The translations under genes were made by a program, and so were the position numbers. From assembly GCA_022758945.1 (NCBI GenBank), contig JAEMQE010000056.1, positions 1-6,126 on the forward strand: a stretch of 6,126 nucleotides of DNA. The letters are read 5' to 3'. The notes below the pieces were generated by a model. It ran no database searches and was not told the DNA's origin. It worked only from the letters and a program-made list of their open reading frames with translations. This document shows, piece after piece, positions 1 to 4,859 of the stretch (within the stretch, counting starts at the first letter, position 1; each line of letters starts with the position of its first letter). The stretch is from Lentimicrobium sp. Lineage in GTDB: Bacteria > Bacteroidota > Bacteroidia > Flavobacteriales > Flavobacteriaceae.

Positions 1-1018
1 ACCAAACGGAATCACGGGAACCTGGTTGCCAGCTACAATTAGTAATACAATTGGTAAAAATTATATTTTTACTCCTAACGCAGGTCAATGTTCGAGCACA
101 CAAACTTTGACGGTTGTTATAACACCTAAAACAGTAACTAATTTCGCAGCAATTCCAGCATTTTGTTCTGGAAGTACAGCACCAATTTTAGCAACAACAT
201 CTCCTAATGGCGTTTCCGGAACTTGGTCACCAGCAACAGTTAGTAATACAACGAGCGGTAGTTATCTTTTTACACCAAATCCAACGGAATGTGCAACTAC
301 TCAAACTTTGAGTGTAGTTGTAAATCCACTCATAACACCTGATTTCGTTGATATTTCTATGTGTTCAGGAACAGTTGCATCAATTTTGCCAACTACTTCA
401 CCAAACGGTATTACAGGAACTTGGTTTCCTTCGACAATAAATAATACTACTAGTGGAGCTTATGTGTTTACTCCAAATATGCCACAGTGTGCTACTACAA
501 AAACGATTAATGTGACTGTCAATCCATCCAATACACTGGCTAGTATTAGCTGGACTGTTACGGATGCATTTACTAAAAATCAAATTGTTGCTGTTACTGC
601 AACTGCTGCCGGAAATTATCTATATCAAATGGATAGTGGACCATTTCAAACTAGTCCAGTTTTTGAAAATGTAGCTTCCGGAATACATTCCATTACCGTT
701 ATTGATGCAAATGGCTGCAGTACTCCAATTACAGATAATAATGTTTTGGTGATTGGCTATCCTAAATATTTCACTCCAAACGGAGATACATACAATGATT
801 ATTGGAATATTTCTGCTTTAAGCGATCAATTGAATGCAAGGATTTATATATTTGACCGCTTTGGCAAATTATTGAAAGATATAAGTCCAAATGATCCAGG
901 ATGGGACGGAACTTATATTGGCCAACCAATGCCTGCTGACGATTATTGGTTTACTGTAGAATATGTTGAACAAAGTGTTGTTAAAAAATACAAATCCCAT
1001 TTTTCTTTAAAAAGATAA
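1..1018 (+). CDS. Large secreted repeat protein with T9SS type B sorting domain (3' part, start outside window)
   Basis: This is the C-terminal 338 residues of a cell-surface or secreted protein. The frame is open to the left edge (first full codon at base 2), so the TTG at 26 is an internal Leu codon and not a start. Bases 2-526 encode tandem repeats of about 66-67 residues with the recurring pattern CSG, TSPNG(I/V), GTW, (T/S)SGxYxFTPN and CATT. Bases 527-757 encode a different, probably beta-sandwich module (YLYQMDSGPFQ, GIHSITVIDANGC). The last 86 codons (758-1015) begin YPKYFTPNGDTYNDYW and include IYIFDRFGKLL, PGWDGTYIGQPMPADDYWF and a terminal HFSLKR. This is the hallmark of the gliding-motility-associated C-terminal (CHU_C, type B) domain, which directs export through the type IX secretion system after Sec transport. 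Known family members are adhesins and motility-related surface proteins; the specific role here cannot be told. The stop is TAA at 1016-1018, followed at once by a terminator. Confidence 0.93.
   Translation, partial: PNGITGTWLPATISNTIGKNYIFTPNAGQCSSTQTLTVVITPKTVTNFAAIPAFCSGSTAPILATTSPNGVSGTWSPATVSNTTSGSYLFTPNPTECATTQTLSVVVNPLITPDFVDISMCSGTVASILPTTSPNGITGTWFPSTINNTTSGAYVFTPNMPQCATTKTINVTVNPSNTLASISWTVTDAFTKNQIVAVTATAAGNYLYQMDSGPFQTSPVFENVASGIHSITVIDANGCSTPITDNNVLVIGYPKYFTPNGDTYNDYWNISALSDQLNARIYIFDRFGKLLKDISPNDPGWDGTYIGQPMPADDYWFTVEYVEQSVVKKYKSHFSLKR
2..526 (+). repeat. Tandem 66-67-residue protein repeats (partial unit plus two full units)
   Basis: Three copies of an in-frame repeat lie inside the secreted protein gene: a partial unit at 2-127, a full unit at 128-328 (201 bp) and a full unit at 329-526 (198 bp). 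The conserved Pro-Asn-Gly triplet falls at bases 2, 203 and 401, giving periods of 201 and 198 bp. Each full unit has two cysteines, one in CSG and one in the C(A/S)(T/S)T segment, which could form a disulfide once the protein is outside the cell. The copies are clearly related in protein but diverged in DNA, so they are old duplications rather than a fresh expansion. More units probably lie to the left of the window. Confidence 0.9.
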
Positions 1019-1053
1019 AAAAAAATGCTCCCTAAAGTCGGGAGCATTTTTTT
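1019..1053. terminator. Bidirectional intrinsic terminator between converging genes
   Basis: A perfect inverted repeat has the left arm AAAAATGCTCCC (1021-1032), a 7-base loop TAAAGTC, and the right arm GGGAGCATTTTT (1040-1051). The GC-rich core ATGCTCCC/GGGAGCAT is flanked by an A-run on the left and a T-run on the right, so both strands give a hairpin followed by a U-tract. It directly follows the stop codon of the secreted protein gene (+) and lies 34 bp past the lgt stop codon (-). It therefore can serve both transcription units. Confidence 0.9.
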
Positions 1054-1087
1054 ATAGAAGTTTTAACTCTAATCTAATGGTTAAAGT

Positions 1088-2014
1088 TTATATATGGACT
1101 GGCTTTTCGGCAGTAAATACAAAATACAATCCAATCAATATAAATGGAATACTAAGCCATTGTCCTGTTGAAAATAATCCCAAAGCGCTTTCAAAACCTC
1201 CTTGACTTTCTTTTACATACTCTACTATAAAACGGACTGTCCATAAAAGTACTAGAAAAATACCAAATAAATAACCCGATTTTTCCCTAGCATCAGTTTT
1301 CCAATACAAGAAAAATAAGATGGCAAATACAAAAATATAGCAAAAGGCTTCATACAATTGAGCTGGATGTTTAGCCGGAACCTGAAGCAGTAATTCAGCA
1401 TATTTAGGGTCAGTGGCAATGGCATGATAAGCTTCTTTTGGAGTGGCTAATTGAGTTGCATTAACGGCATCTTTTGGAGTGAAATAGTCTCTTATAAATT
1501 TTATTCCAAAAGAAGAATCAGTTTCTTTTCCAACAATTTCTGAATTGAAAAAATTCCCTAATCTCACAAAAATAGCTCCGCTTGATACCGGAATTACTAT
1601 TCTGTCTAAAATCCATAACAGCGGTTTTTTTAATATATTTTTGCTGAAGTAATACATGGCAATTATGATGGATATAGCAGCTCCATGACTTGCCAATCCT
1701 TGGTAACCCGTAAATTCAAAATTTGGAGTAAATCGGAAAGGTAAAAATATTTCTAATAAATGATTGCGATAATATTCCCAATCATAAAATAAAACGTGGC
1801 CTAATCGAGCACCAATCAATGTGGCTAAAACTATCCAAATAAATAATGAATCCAGTTTGTCTATGGGTTCGTTTTCGCGTTCGAATATGTTTTTCATAAT
1901 GTACCAACCCAATCCAAAAGCAATTACAAACATCAGGCTGTAAAAACGAATTACAAAAAAGCCCAAATCAATTCCTTCTGATGGATTCCAAATTATATTT
2001 AATGCGTGTGTCAT
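1088..2014 (-). CDS. lgt: Prolipoprotein diacylglyceryl transferase
   Basis: Lgt is an inner-membrane enzyme. It moves the diacylglyceryl group of phosphatidylglycerol onto the lipobox cysteine of prelipoproteins, the first step of lipoprotein maturation. The 308-residue length is normal for the family. About seven hydrophobic segments are visible (near residues 17-40, 54-77, 107-124, 132-150, 222-237, 246-264 and 286-300). Family landmarks are the His110-Gly111 pair in GLASHGA, the signature RLGNFFNSEIVG (151-162, with Arg151, Asn154 and Glu159), HPAQLYEA (216-223) and RFIVEYVKE (Arg261, Glu265), matching residues essential in the E. coli enzyme. Small departures are Val150 instead of the usual Gly before the signature Arg, and HGA instead of HGG. 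The start is ATG at 2014-2012 with no Shine-Dalgarno, as is usual in Bacteroidota. It follows yidD by 57 bp and is the last gene of the minus-strand block. Confidence 0.96.
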   Translation of the reverse strand: MTHALNIIWNPSEGIDLGFFVIRFYSLMFVIAFGLGWYIMKNIFERENEPIDKLDSLFIWIVLATLIGARLGHVLFYDWEYYRNHLLEIFLPFRFTPNFEFTGYQGLASHGAAISIIIAMYYFSKNILKKPLLWILDRIVIPVSSGAIFVRLGNFFNSEIVGKETDSSFGIKFIRDYFTPKDAVNATQLATPKEAYHAIATDPKYAELLLQVPAKHPAQLYEAFCYIFVFAILFFLYWKTDAREKSGYLFGIFLVLLWTVRFIVEYVKESQGGFESALGLFSTGQWLSIPFILIGLYFVFTAEKPVHI

Positions 2015-2032
2015 TATATTTTATATTTATTG

Positions 2033-2062
2033 TAAAAATACATTTTTTGTTTTGAGTTTCAA
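2033..2062 (-). promoter_or_regulatory. Candidate Bacteroidota-type promoter for lgt
   Basis: Read on the minus strand, TTG (2062-2060) is followed after 19 bases by TATTTTTA (2040-2033). This matches the Bacteroidota -33/-7 pattern TTG...TAnnTTTG except for the final G. It lies in the short yidD-lgt gap, 18 bp before the lgt start codon, so the leader would be very short. The region is AT-rich and chance matches are likely, so lgt may simply be co-transcribed with yidD. Confidence 0.3.
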
Positions 2063-2071
2063 TATTTTTTA

Positions 2072-2320
2072 TCAATGGTTGTGATTACATTTCTTTGGAG
2101 GAACAGGATCATATCCGGTTTTACCCCAAGGATGGCAACTCAATATTCTTTTTATTCCTAAAAAACCACCATAAAATAAGCCGTGTTTTTGTAAAGCTTC
2201 AATCATATAACTCGAGCAAGTAGGCTCAAATCTGCAAGCTGATGGTGTAAAAGGGGAAATCGCAGTTTGATAAAACCGAACCAATAGTACAAAAGGGAAT
2301 ATGAGGATTTTTGATAACAT
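2072..2320 (-). CDS. yidD: Membrane protein insertion efficiency factor YidD
   Basis: This small 82-residue protein of the YidD (UPF0161) family is membrane-associated and helps YidC/Sec-dependent insertion of inner-membrane proteins. The whole family pattern is present: a hydrophobic, probably amphipathic N-terminal helix (about 1-15), then RFYQTAISPFTPSACRFEPT (15-34), CSSYMIEALQKHG (35-47), and RILSCHPWGKTGYDPVPP (58-75). The three family cysteines are Cys29, Cys35 and Cys62; a fourth, Cys78, sits in a His/Asn-rich tail. The start is ATG at 2320-2318. In many bacteria yidD sits between rnpA and yidC; here it is beside lgt, another inner-membrane envelope-biogenesis gene. It follows cysS after 110 bp and has its own candidate promoter. 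Confidence 0.96.
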   Translation of the reverse strand: MLSKILIFPFVLLVRFYQTAISPFTPSACRFEPTCSSYMIEALQKHGLFYGGFLGIKRILSCHPWGKTGYDPVPPKKCNHNH

Positions 2321-2378
2321 AATTTAAGTAATCTGTATTCAGTCTGTGAAATTATAGTTTAGCAATATTGTTCAAATT

Positions 2379-2410
2379 CAAAAATATAATCTGTTGCTTC
2401 AATTCTGCAA
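2379..2410 (-). promoter_or_regulatory. Candidate Bacteroidota-type promoter for yidD (-lgt)
   Basis: On the minus strand, TTG (2410-2408) is followed after 21 bases by TATTTTTG (2386-2379), an exact match to the -7 consensus TAnnTTTG. The spacing is within the range reported for Flavobacterium promoters. Transcription would start about 50 nt before the yidD ATG. The -33 element lies inside the heptanucleotide repeat at 2402-2429. This is the best-supported promoter in the window, but it rests on sequence pattern alone. Confidence 0.5.
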
Positions 2411-2429
2411 TCTGAGACCTGCAATCTGA
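2402..2429. repeat. Short heptanucleotide tandem repeat, four degenerate units
   Basis: Four consecutive 7-base units are ATTCTGC, AATCTGA, GACCTGC and AATCTGA, all sharing the core CTG at the same place. As a result the 11-mer CTGCAATCTGA occurs twice, at 2405-2415 and 2419-2429, offset by 14 bases. It ends next to the cysS stop codon (2431). From memory, similar CAATCTGA-like heptads are common in Flavobacterium intergenic DNA; that part is recollection, not a search result. Confidence 0.6.
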
Positions 2430-2430
2430 T

Positions 2431-3915
2431 TTACTGAACACTAAAAGTAGTTCCCTCTTTGCCATCTTTCAATTGAATTCCTAAAGCAATCAATTGATTC
2501 CTGATTTGGTCTGACATAGCGAAGTCTTTATTGGCTCTGGCTTCGTTTCGCATACTAATTAACATATTTACAACTCCTTCCAGTTTTTCGTTGTTGCTCT
2601 CAACTGATTTTTCATCTTTTAGACCTAAAACATCAAAGGTAAAAGAACAGATTGCTTGGCTAAATAGTTGTAAATCTTCAGCTGTAAGTGTGGCCGAATT
2701 ATCATTTAATAAATTGATAAAACGAATGCCTTCAAACAAATTGGCAATGAGAATGGGAGTGTTAAAATCATCACTCATTGCTTCATAACAGCTTTGTATC
2801 CATTCAGAAACTGAAAAGGAGGAAGTGGTATTTGGCTGAATAGTTGCAAGCAAATTTACACCTTCTAGCAATCGATTTAATCCTTTTTCGCTTGCTAACA
2901 TTGCCTCATTTGAAATATCTAAAACACTACGATAATGGGCTTGTAAGAAACAAAAACGGACTACATTTGGTTGGAATTTCTTTTCAAAAAAAGAATTTTC
3001 TCCTGAAAGCAATTCCATTGGTAAAATATAATTTCCAGTCGATTTGCTCATTCGCAAACCATTCATGGTAAGCATATTGGTGTGCATCCAAATATTTACG
3101 GGAGAAGTTCCATTACAAGCTTTCCCTTGCGCTACTTCGCATTCGTGATGTGGAAATTTTAAATCCATTCCACCTCCGTGAATATCAAATCGTTCTCCTA
3201 AATATTTGGTGCTCATGGCAGTACATTCTAAATGCCAACCAGGAAAACCTTCGCCCCAAGGGGAGTTCCAACGCATAATATGTGCTGGTGAAGCATTTTT
3301 CCACAAAGCAAAATCTTGAGGATTTTTTTTTTCGTTTTGACCGTCTAAATCACGGGTATTGGCAAATAATTCATCAATATTACGATGACTCAATTCACCA
3401 TAGTTGAACCCTTTTTTGTTGTATTCGAAAACATCAAAATATACAGAACCTTGGGTTTCATAAGCAAAACCATCGGCGATAAGTTTTTGAATAAGTTCTA
3501 TTTGTTCTATAATATGGCCAGTTGCCGTAGGTTCAATTGTAGGTGCTAAAAAATTAAATTTTTCTAAAACCTGATGAAAATCGACTGTATATTTTTGCAC
3601 AACCTCCATTGGCTCCAATTTTTCCAGTCGAGATTGTTTTACAAAACGGTCATTTTCTACATTTCCGTCATCAGTCAAATGTCCAGCATCGGTAATGTTT
3701 CTTACGTAACGTGTTTTGTAACCCAAATGTAAAAAATACCTAAAGATTACATCAAATGACATAAAAGTTCTTACGTTTCCAAGGTGCACATTACTGTAAA
3801 CTGTTGGTCCGCAAACATACATTCCTACATTTCCTTCATGGATTGGCTTGAAAATTTCTTTTTCTCCCGAAAGAGTATTGTATATTTTTAAAGTTTGGGA
3901 TTTGTATAAAGGCAT
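2431..3915 (-). CDS. cysS: Cysteine--tRNA ligase
   Basis: This cytoplasmic class I aminoacyl-tRNA synthetase charges tRNA-Cys. Starting at ATG 3915-3913 (MPLYKSQTLKIYNTL) it has 494 residues. The Rossmann catalytic domain shows MYVCGPTVY (32-40), the HIGH-type motif HLGN (44-47), RNITDAGHLTDDG (72-84), GWHLECTAMS (226-235), FPHHECEVAQ (254-263) and the KMSKS-type loop RMSKSTGN (288-295). The zinc ligands by comparison with E. coli are Cys35, Cys231, His256 and Glu260. An alpha-helical tRNA-binding region follows, including the DALR-like SDDFNTP segment (381-387). The frame stays open upstream to a TTG at 3951, but that adds only 12 residues encoded by a GC-rich intergenic repeat, so the ATG at 3915 is preferred. 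There is no Shine-Dalgarno. It lies 141 bp after folE and 110 bp before yidD. Confidence 0.97.
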   Translation of the reverse strand: MPLYKSQTLKIYNTLSGEKEIFKPIHEGNVGMYVCGPTVYSNVHLGNVRTFMSFDVIFRYFLHLGYKTRYVRNITDAGHLTDDGNVENDRFVKQSRLEKLEPMEVVQKYTVDFHQVLEKFNFLAPTIEPTATGHIIEQIELIQKLIADGFAYETQGSVYFDVFEYNKKGFNYGELSHRNIDELFANTRDLDGQNEKKNPQDFALWKNASPAHIMRWNSPWGEGFPGWHLECTAMSTKYLGERFDIHGGGMDLKFPHHECEVAQGKACNGTSPVNIWMHTNMLTMNGLRMSKSTGNYILPMELLSGENSFFEKKFQPNVVRFCFLQAHYRSVLDISNEAMLASEKGLNRLLEGVNLLATIQPNTTSSFSVSEWIQSCYEAMSDDFNTPILIANLFEGIRFINLLNDNSATLTAEDLQLFSQAICSFTFDVLGLKDEKSVESNNEKLEGVVNMLISMRNEARANKDFAMSDQIRNQLIALGIQLKDGKEGTTFSVQ

Positions 3916-3930
3916 AAAGTTTATGATTTT

Positions 3931-3949
3931 CCCCACCCCATCCCACCCC
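3931..3949 (-). promoter_or_regulatory. Predicted G-quadruplex motif in the cysS 5' leader
   Basis: On the cysS coding strand the sequence GGGGTGGGATGGGGTGGGG has four G-runs (3949-3946, 3944-3942, 3939-3936, 3934-3931) with loops T, AT and T. Four runs of at least three G with 1-2-base loops is the pattern of a very stable parallel quadruplex, in DNA or in mRNA. It ends 15 nt before the cysS ATG, so it would sit where the initiating ribosome binds. It is part of the intergenic repeat copy at 3931-3963. Whether it folds or regulates anything is unknown. Confidence 0.55.
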
Positions 3950-3963
3950 AAAAGGGAGGGAGT
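3931..3963 (-). repeat. GC-rich intergenic repeat, copy 1 (inverted relative to copy 2)
   Basis: Read on the minus strand, this 33-base element starts ACTCCCTCCCTTTTGGGG and ends GGGATGGGGTGGGG. It aligns without gaps to the plus-strand copy at 4023-4055, with 23 of 33 positions identical. Each copy has a small imperfect hairpin (a CCC-type arm, a T-rich loop, a GGG-type arm) followed by a G-rich tail. From memory, elements of the form CTCCCTCTCCTTTGGAGAGGG followed by a G-rich tail are widespread between Flavobacterium genes. It is non-coding and ends 15 bp upstream of cysS. Confidence 0.75.
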
Positions 3964-4010
3964 TGAGAGGTGAATGTGTTAGTTAATAATTGTTATTTCC
4001 TTGCTCCAAT

Positions 4011-4018
4011 CAAATATA
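4011..4018 (-). promoter_or_regulatory. Candidate -7 promoter element for cysS
   Basis: TATATTTG on the minus strand is an exact match to the Bacteroidota -7 consensus TAnnTTTG. It lies in the AT-rich spacer between the two inverted repeat copies. Transcription from it would carry only copy 1, with its G-quadruplex motif, in the cysS leader, whereas read-through from folE would carry both copies. No TTG is found 17-23 bases upstream, so the -33 element is missing or diverged. Confidence 0.35.
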
Positions 4019-4022
4019 CTTG

Positions 4023-4055
4023 GCTCCCTTTCCTTTGGAGAGGGTCGGGGAGAGG
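4023..4055 (+). repeat. GC-rich intergenic repeat, copy 2 (inverted relative to copy 1)
   Basis: This 33-base element starts GCTCCCTTTCCTTTGGAGAG and ends GGGTCGGGGAGAGG. Its own hairpin is CCCTTTCC (4026-4033), loop TTT, GGAGAGGG (4037-4044). It is the inverted partner of the copy at 3931-3963, separated by 59 bp of AT-rich DNA. It ends one base before the folE stop codon (4059-4057). In a folE-cysS transcript the two copies could pair over 33 positions with 27 Watson-Crick or G-U pairs. Confidence 0.75.
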
Positions 4056-4056
4056 A

Positions 4057-4728
4057 CTAGAATTTTGTCTCTAACTTAATATATTCCAAAAGTTCTCTGC
4101 GGGTTTGCTCATTTTTAAATTTACCACCAAATTCTGAAGTTACAGTGCTGCTTTCGATGTCTTTTATTCCTCTCGAATTTACGCAAAGGTGTTTTGCATC
4201 GATAATACAAGCCACGTCTTCTGTGTCAAGAGCAATTTGAAGTTCTTGTACAATTTGCATTGTTAAACGCTCTTGAACCTGAGGTCTTTTGGAATAATAG
4301 TCAACAATTCGATTTATTTTCGAAAGTCCAACCACTCTTCCATTTGAAATGTAGGCTACGTGAGCTCTTCCAACAATTGGTAATAAATGGTGTTCGCAAG
4401 TGGAGTAAACTGTGATGTTTTTTTCAACAAGCATTTCACCATATTTGTAATTATTTTCAAAAGTGGATGCGCCTGGTTTTTTGGCAGGATTCAACCCTCC
4501 AAAAATTTCTTTCACAAACATTTTTGCTACTCGATTGGGAGTTCCTTTTAAGCTGTCATCTGTCAAATCCATTCCAAGAGTAATCAGAATGTTTTCGACA
4601 TCTTTTTTTATTCTTTCAATTTTTTCATCATCAGAAATATCAAAAGCATCCTCTCTTACTGGGTTTTTTGCAGATGAACTAATATGATTGTTTCCTATTT
4701 CGTCCTGAAATTCTTCGTTGTTTATCAT
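4057..4728 (-). CDS. folE: GTP cyclohydrolase I (type IA)
   Basis: FolE converts GTP to 7,8-dihydroneopterin triphosphate in the cytoplasm, the first step to tetrahydrofolate and other pterins. The protein has 223 residues, close to the E. coli enzyme. After a variable acidic N-terminus (1-35) come LKGTPNRVAKMFVKEIFGG (60-78), the zinc/catalytic motif STCEHHLLPIVG (109-120), GLSKINRIVDYYSKRPQVQE (134-153), AKHLCV (178-183) and TVTSEFGG (195-202). The zinc ligands by family comparison are Cys111, His114 and Cys182, and His180 is the expected catalytic histidine. Keeping both Cys residues marks it as the zinc-dependent IA form rather than the IB (FolE2) form. The start is ATG 4728-4726 with no Shine-Dalgarno; a good -7 element lies 36 bp upstream. 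The stop codon lies one base from a GC-rich repeat. Confidence 0.97.
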   Translation of the reverse strand: MINNEEFQDEIGNNHISSSAKNPVREDAFDISDDEKIERIKKDVENILITLGMDLTDDSLKGTPNRVAKMFVKEIFGGLNPAKKPGASTFENNYKYGEMLVEKNITVYSTCEHHLLPIVGRAHVAYISNGRVVGLSKINRIVDYYSKRPQVQERLTMQIVQELQIALDTEDVACIIDAKHLCVNSRGIKDIESSTVTSEFGGKFKNEQTRRELLEYIKLETKF

Positions 4729-4764
4729 TAAAAGTTACAATTATTGTGTGTAATAAATAGGGGG

Positions 4765-4772
4765 CAAAGATA
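4765..4772 (-). promoter_or_regulatory. Candidate -7 promoter element for folE
   Basis: TATCTTTG on the minus strand matches TAnnTTTG exactly. It lies 36 bp before the folE ATG, in the 131-bp gap after the aminotransferase gene. That implies a leader of about 30 nt. There is no clear TTG 17-23 bases upstream. I see nothing else in this AT-rich gap (4729-4859): no convincing terminator for the aminotransferase gene and no riboswitch-like structure. Confidence 0.4.
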
Positions 4773-4859
4773 ATTAATTAAAGCTAAAGAATTTCTAAAG
4801 CGTTTAATAATTAATCTAATAAATTGTAATCGATATTTAGTAAGGCTTTCCGAATTTTC

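Noticed and set aside
26..28. TTG as the start codon of the secreted protein
   Set aside because: The frame is open upstream to the window edge and the preceding residues (PNGITGTW) continue the repeat pattern, so this is an internal leucine codon.
2..526. CRISPR array or DNA-level satellite from the regular period near 200 bp
   Set aside because: The period is an in-frame protein repeat with diverged codons, not short identical repeats with unique spacers.
398..583. Minus-strand reading frame of 61 codons
   Set aside because: It lies wholly antisense to the repeat region of the secreted protein; its sequence is a low-complexity shadow with no family features.
2531..3071. Two plus-strand reading frames antisense to cysS (2531-2788, 2844-3071)
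   Set aside because: Both are inside the well-supported cysS gene, with no recognisable domain or plausible start context.
3931..4055. The inverted repeats as terminal repeats of an insertion sequence
   Set aside because: The spacer is only 59 bp with no coding capacity, and no target-site duplication is seen at the outer ends. At most this is a small non-autonomous element.
4023..4055. Intrinsic terminator of folE
   Set aside because: The local hairpin has a C-A mismatch on the minus strand and is not followed by a T-run, so it does not fit a standard rho-independent terminator.
4463..4687. Plus-strand reading frame antisense to folE
   Set aside because: It lies fully inside folE and has no independent coding evidence.
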